Under the pieces are notes generated by a model. The model saw only the letters and a program-made list of their open reading frames with translations. It had not been told where the DNA came from and did not search any database. Source: Vibrio xiamenensis (lineage in GTDB: Bacteria > Pseudomonadota > Gammaproteobacteria > Enterobacterales > Vibrionaceae). Taken from it: DNA of 64,000 nt. Each line of letters starts with the position of its first letter. The stretch's first letter is position 1. A program made the position numbers and the translations under genes. Shown one piece after another: positions 63,387 to 64,000 of the stretch. The DNA lies in assembly GCF_900100015.1 (NCBI RefSeq), contig NZ_FNDD01000002.1, positions 186,001 through 250,000 of the forward strand, read 5' to 3'.

Positions 63387-64000
63387 ATGAGCGCAAAGAA
63401 CAAAATACTATTATCGATCGGCGGACTGTTTATGTTCGTCATCGCCTTGATTATCGGCGTGGGATACATCTCGTTTAGCGACTCTTCTCAGCAAAATTAT
63501 ACCGACAAGCTCAAAACCGAGGCGGCACTTATTGCCTCTGGCGTTGAACAAAAAATGCTGCGTAACTTTGACATGCTCAAAATGTCGGCCGACTCCATCG
63601 ACATCAACGCAGCCGGCGAGCTTAACGAACAGCAATTGGTCGAAAAACTCAAATTTATGGAAGGTCACTATGACATGGTGGCGTCCTTTTTCGGTACGGC
63701 GGATGGCACCACTTATCGCGTCGACGGTGAAATTCAAAACTTCAATGCCAAAGCCGCTGGCCGCGAATGGTACACACGAATCATGGACGGCGAAGTTGAC
63801 GTTATCACGACCCCTTATAAAGCATCGTCGGGCAAAATTATTATGTCGTTGGTTGAGCCAGTGAAGCGTAATGGTCGAATTGTGGCCATTATCGGTGCCA
63901 ATATCGCGCTTGATGGTATTACGTCCTACATCAAAAACCTGTCTGAGAAACAGCAAATTTATGTCGCGCGTAAAGATGGCTACATTCTGTCGGCCAAAGA
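63387..64000 (+). CDS. Methyl-accepting chemotaxis protein (5' part)
   Basis: The first 204 residues of a chemoreceptor that runs off the window. One membrane segment (ILLSIGGLFMFVIALIIGVG) is followed by a periplasmic dCache-type sensor: DKLKTEAALIASGVEQKM, REWYTRIMDGEVDVITTPYK and IIMSLVEPVKRNGRIVAIIG. These are the usual blocks of amino-acid-sensing Cache receptors. AAAGGG lies upstream of the ATG. The HAMP and signalling domains are not seen. Confidence 0.85.
   Translation, partial: MSAKNKILLSIGGLFMFVIALIIGVGYISFSDSSQQNYTDKLKTEAALIASGVEQKMLRNFDMLKMSADSIDINAAGELNEQQLVEKLKFMEGHYDMVASFFGTADGTTYRVDGEIQNFNAKAAGREWYTRIMDGEVDVITTPYKASSGKIIMSLVEPVKRNGRIVAIIGANIALDGITSYIKNLSEKQQIYVARKDGYILSAK

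Noticed and set aside
63411..63956. 181-codon frame antisense to the chemoreceptor
   Set aside because: The plus-strand chemoreceptor is clear; the antisense frame is a shadow of its codon pattern.
1..64000. tRNA, rRNA, insertion sequence or prophage genes
   Set aside because: None could be recognised on either strand; no transposase, integrase or phage structural protein is encoded.

Overview
The window reads as chromosomal DNA of a gammaproteobacterium, most likely Vibrionaceae or a close marine relative. This is inferred from E. coli-like housekeeping proteins (LplA, DbpA, YegD, ArfB, PanF-YhdT, MetQ behind MetJ-type boxes), a TPP-riboswitch thiDME operon, two GGDEF proteins and a methyl-accepting chemotaxis protein. 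No rRNA, tRNA, CRISPR array, transposase or integrase was seen. No taxonomic marker is present, so the assignment is tentative.

Region 1 (1-7188) is the outstanding feature. It is a tightly overlapped operon with every core gene for the deazaflavin cofactor F420: cofG, cofH, cofD, cofC, cofE. It is followed by an F420:NADPH oxidoreductase (npdG/fno type) and a luciferase-like (LLM) enzyme of an apparently F420-dependent subfamily. CofG/CofH make FO, CofC/CofD add the phospho-acid side chain, CofE adds glutamates, NpdG reduces F420 with NADPH, and the LLM protein probably uses it. The tail of a probable TetR regulator and two palindromic operators precede cofG. F420 is rare in Gammaproteobacteria.

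Region 2 (7251-21000) is ordinary chromosome: diguanylate cyclase, DoxX, CPA1 antiporter, PPOX-fold protein with a Fur-like box, esterase, glutathionyl-hydroquinone reductase with a LysR regulator, YhdT-PanF with a strong leader hairpin, a shikimate dehydrogenase-like protein, a lipoprotein and the Hsp70 homologue YegD. A 52-residue membrane protein with its own promoter lies at 20742-20900.

Region 3 (21240-31136) is a probable catabolic locus for a small nitrogenous heterocycle. A RutR-like TetR regulator is followed on the minus strand by a 2Fe-2S flavin reductase, a cytosine-deaminase-like amidohydrolase, an atypical RidA protein, a creatininase-family amidase, an NMT1/THI5-type ABC importer and an FAD-linked oxidase. 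A near-perfect palindrome resembling the RutR site sits at the operon head. A separate LLM monooxygenase converges on its end.

Region 4 (31482-41800) carries lplA, a DUF4382 lipoprotein, the TPP riboswitch with thiD-thiM-thiE, an EamA exporter opposite an XRE-cupin regulator, and an AT-rich islet of small secreted or membrane proteins. At least seven copies of a ~175-bp interspersed repeat with three hairpins fill its intergenic gaps, five in one orientation and two inverted.

Region 5 (41910-54744) is a second catabolic locus. A dipeptide-type ABC importer (two permeases, a double ATPase, a binding protein) is co-transcribed with a hydantoinase/oxoprolinase, a DUF917 protein and a DUF1177 protein. 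A MalT-like LuxR regulator lies tail to tail with it, and an aminotransferase is divergent. A hydantoin- or thiohydantoin-like peptide derivative is a reasonable guess for the substrate.

Region 6 (54940-64000) holds a second diguanylate cyclase, a RarD-type exporter, dbpA, arfB, metQ without metNI, a DUF7282 exported protein, an M20 amidohydrolase and the start of a chemoreceptor.
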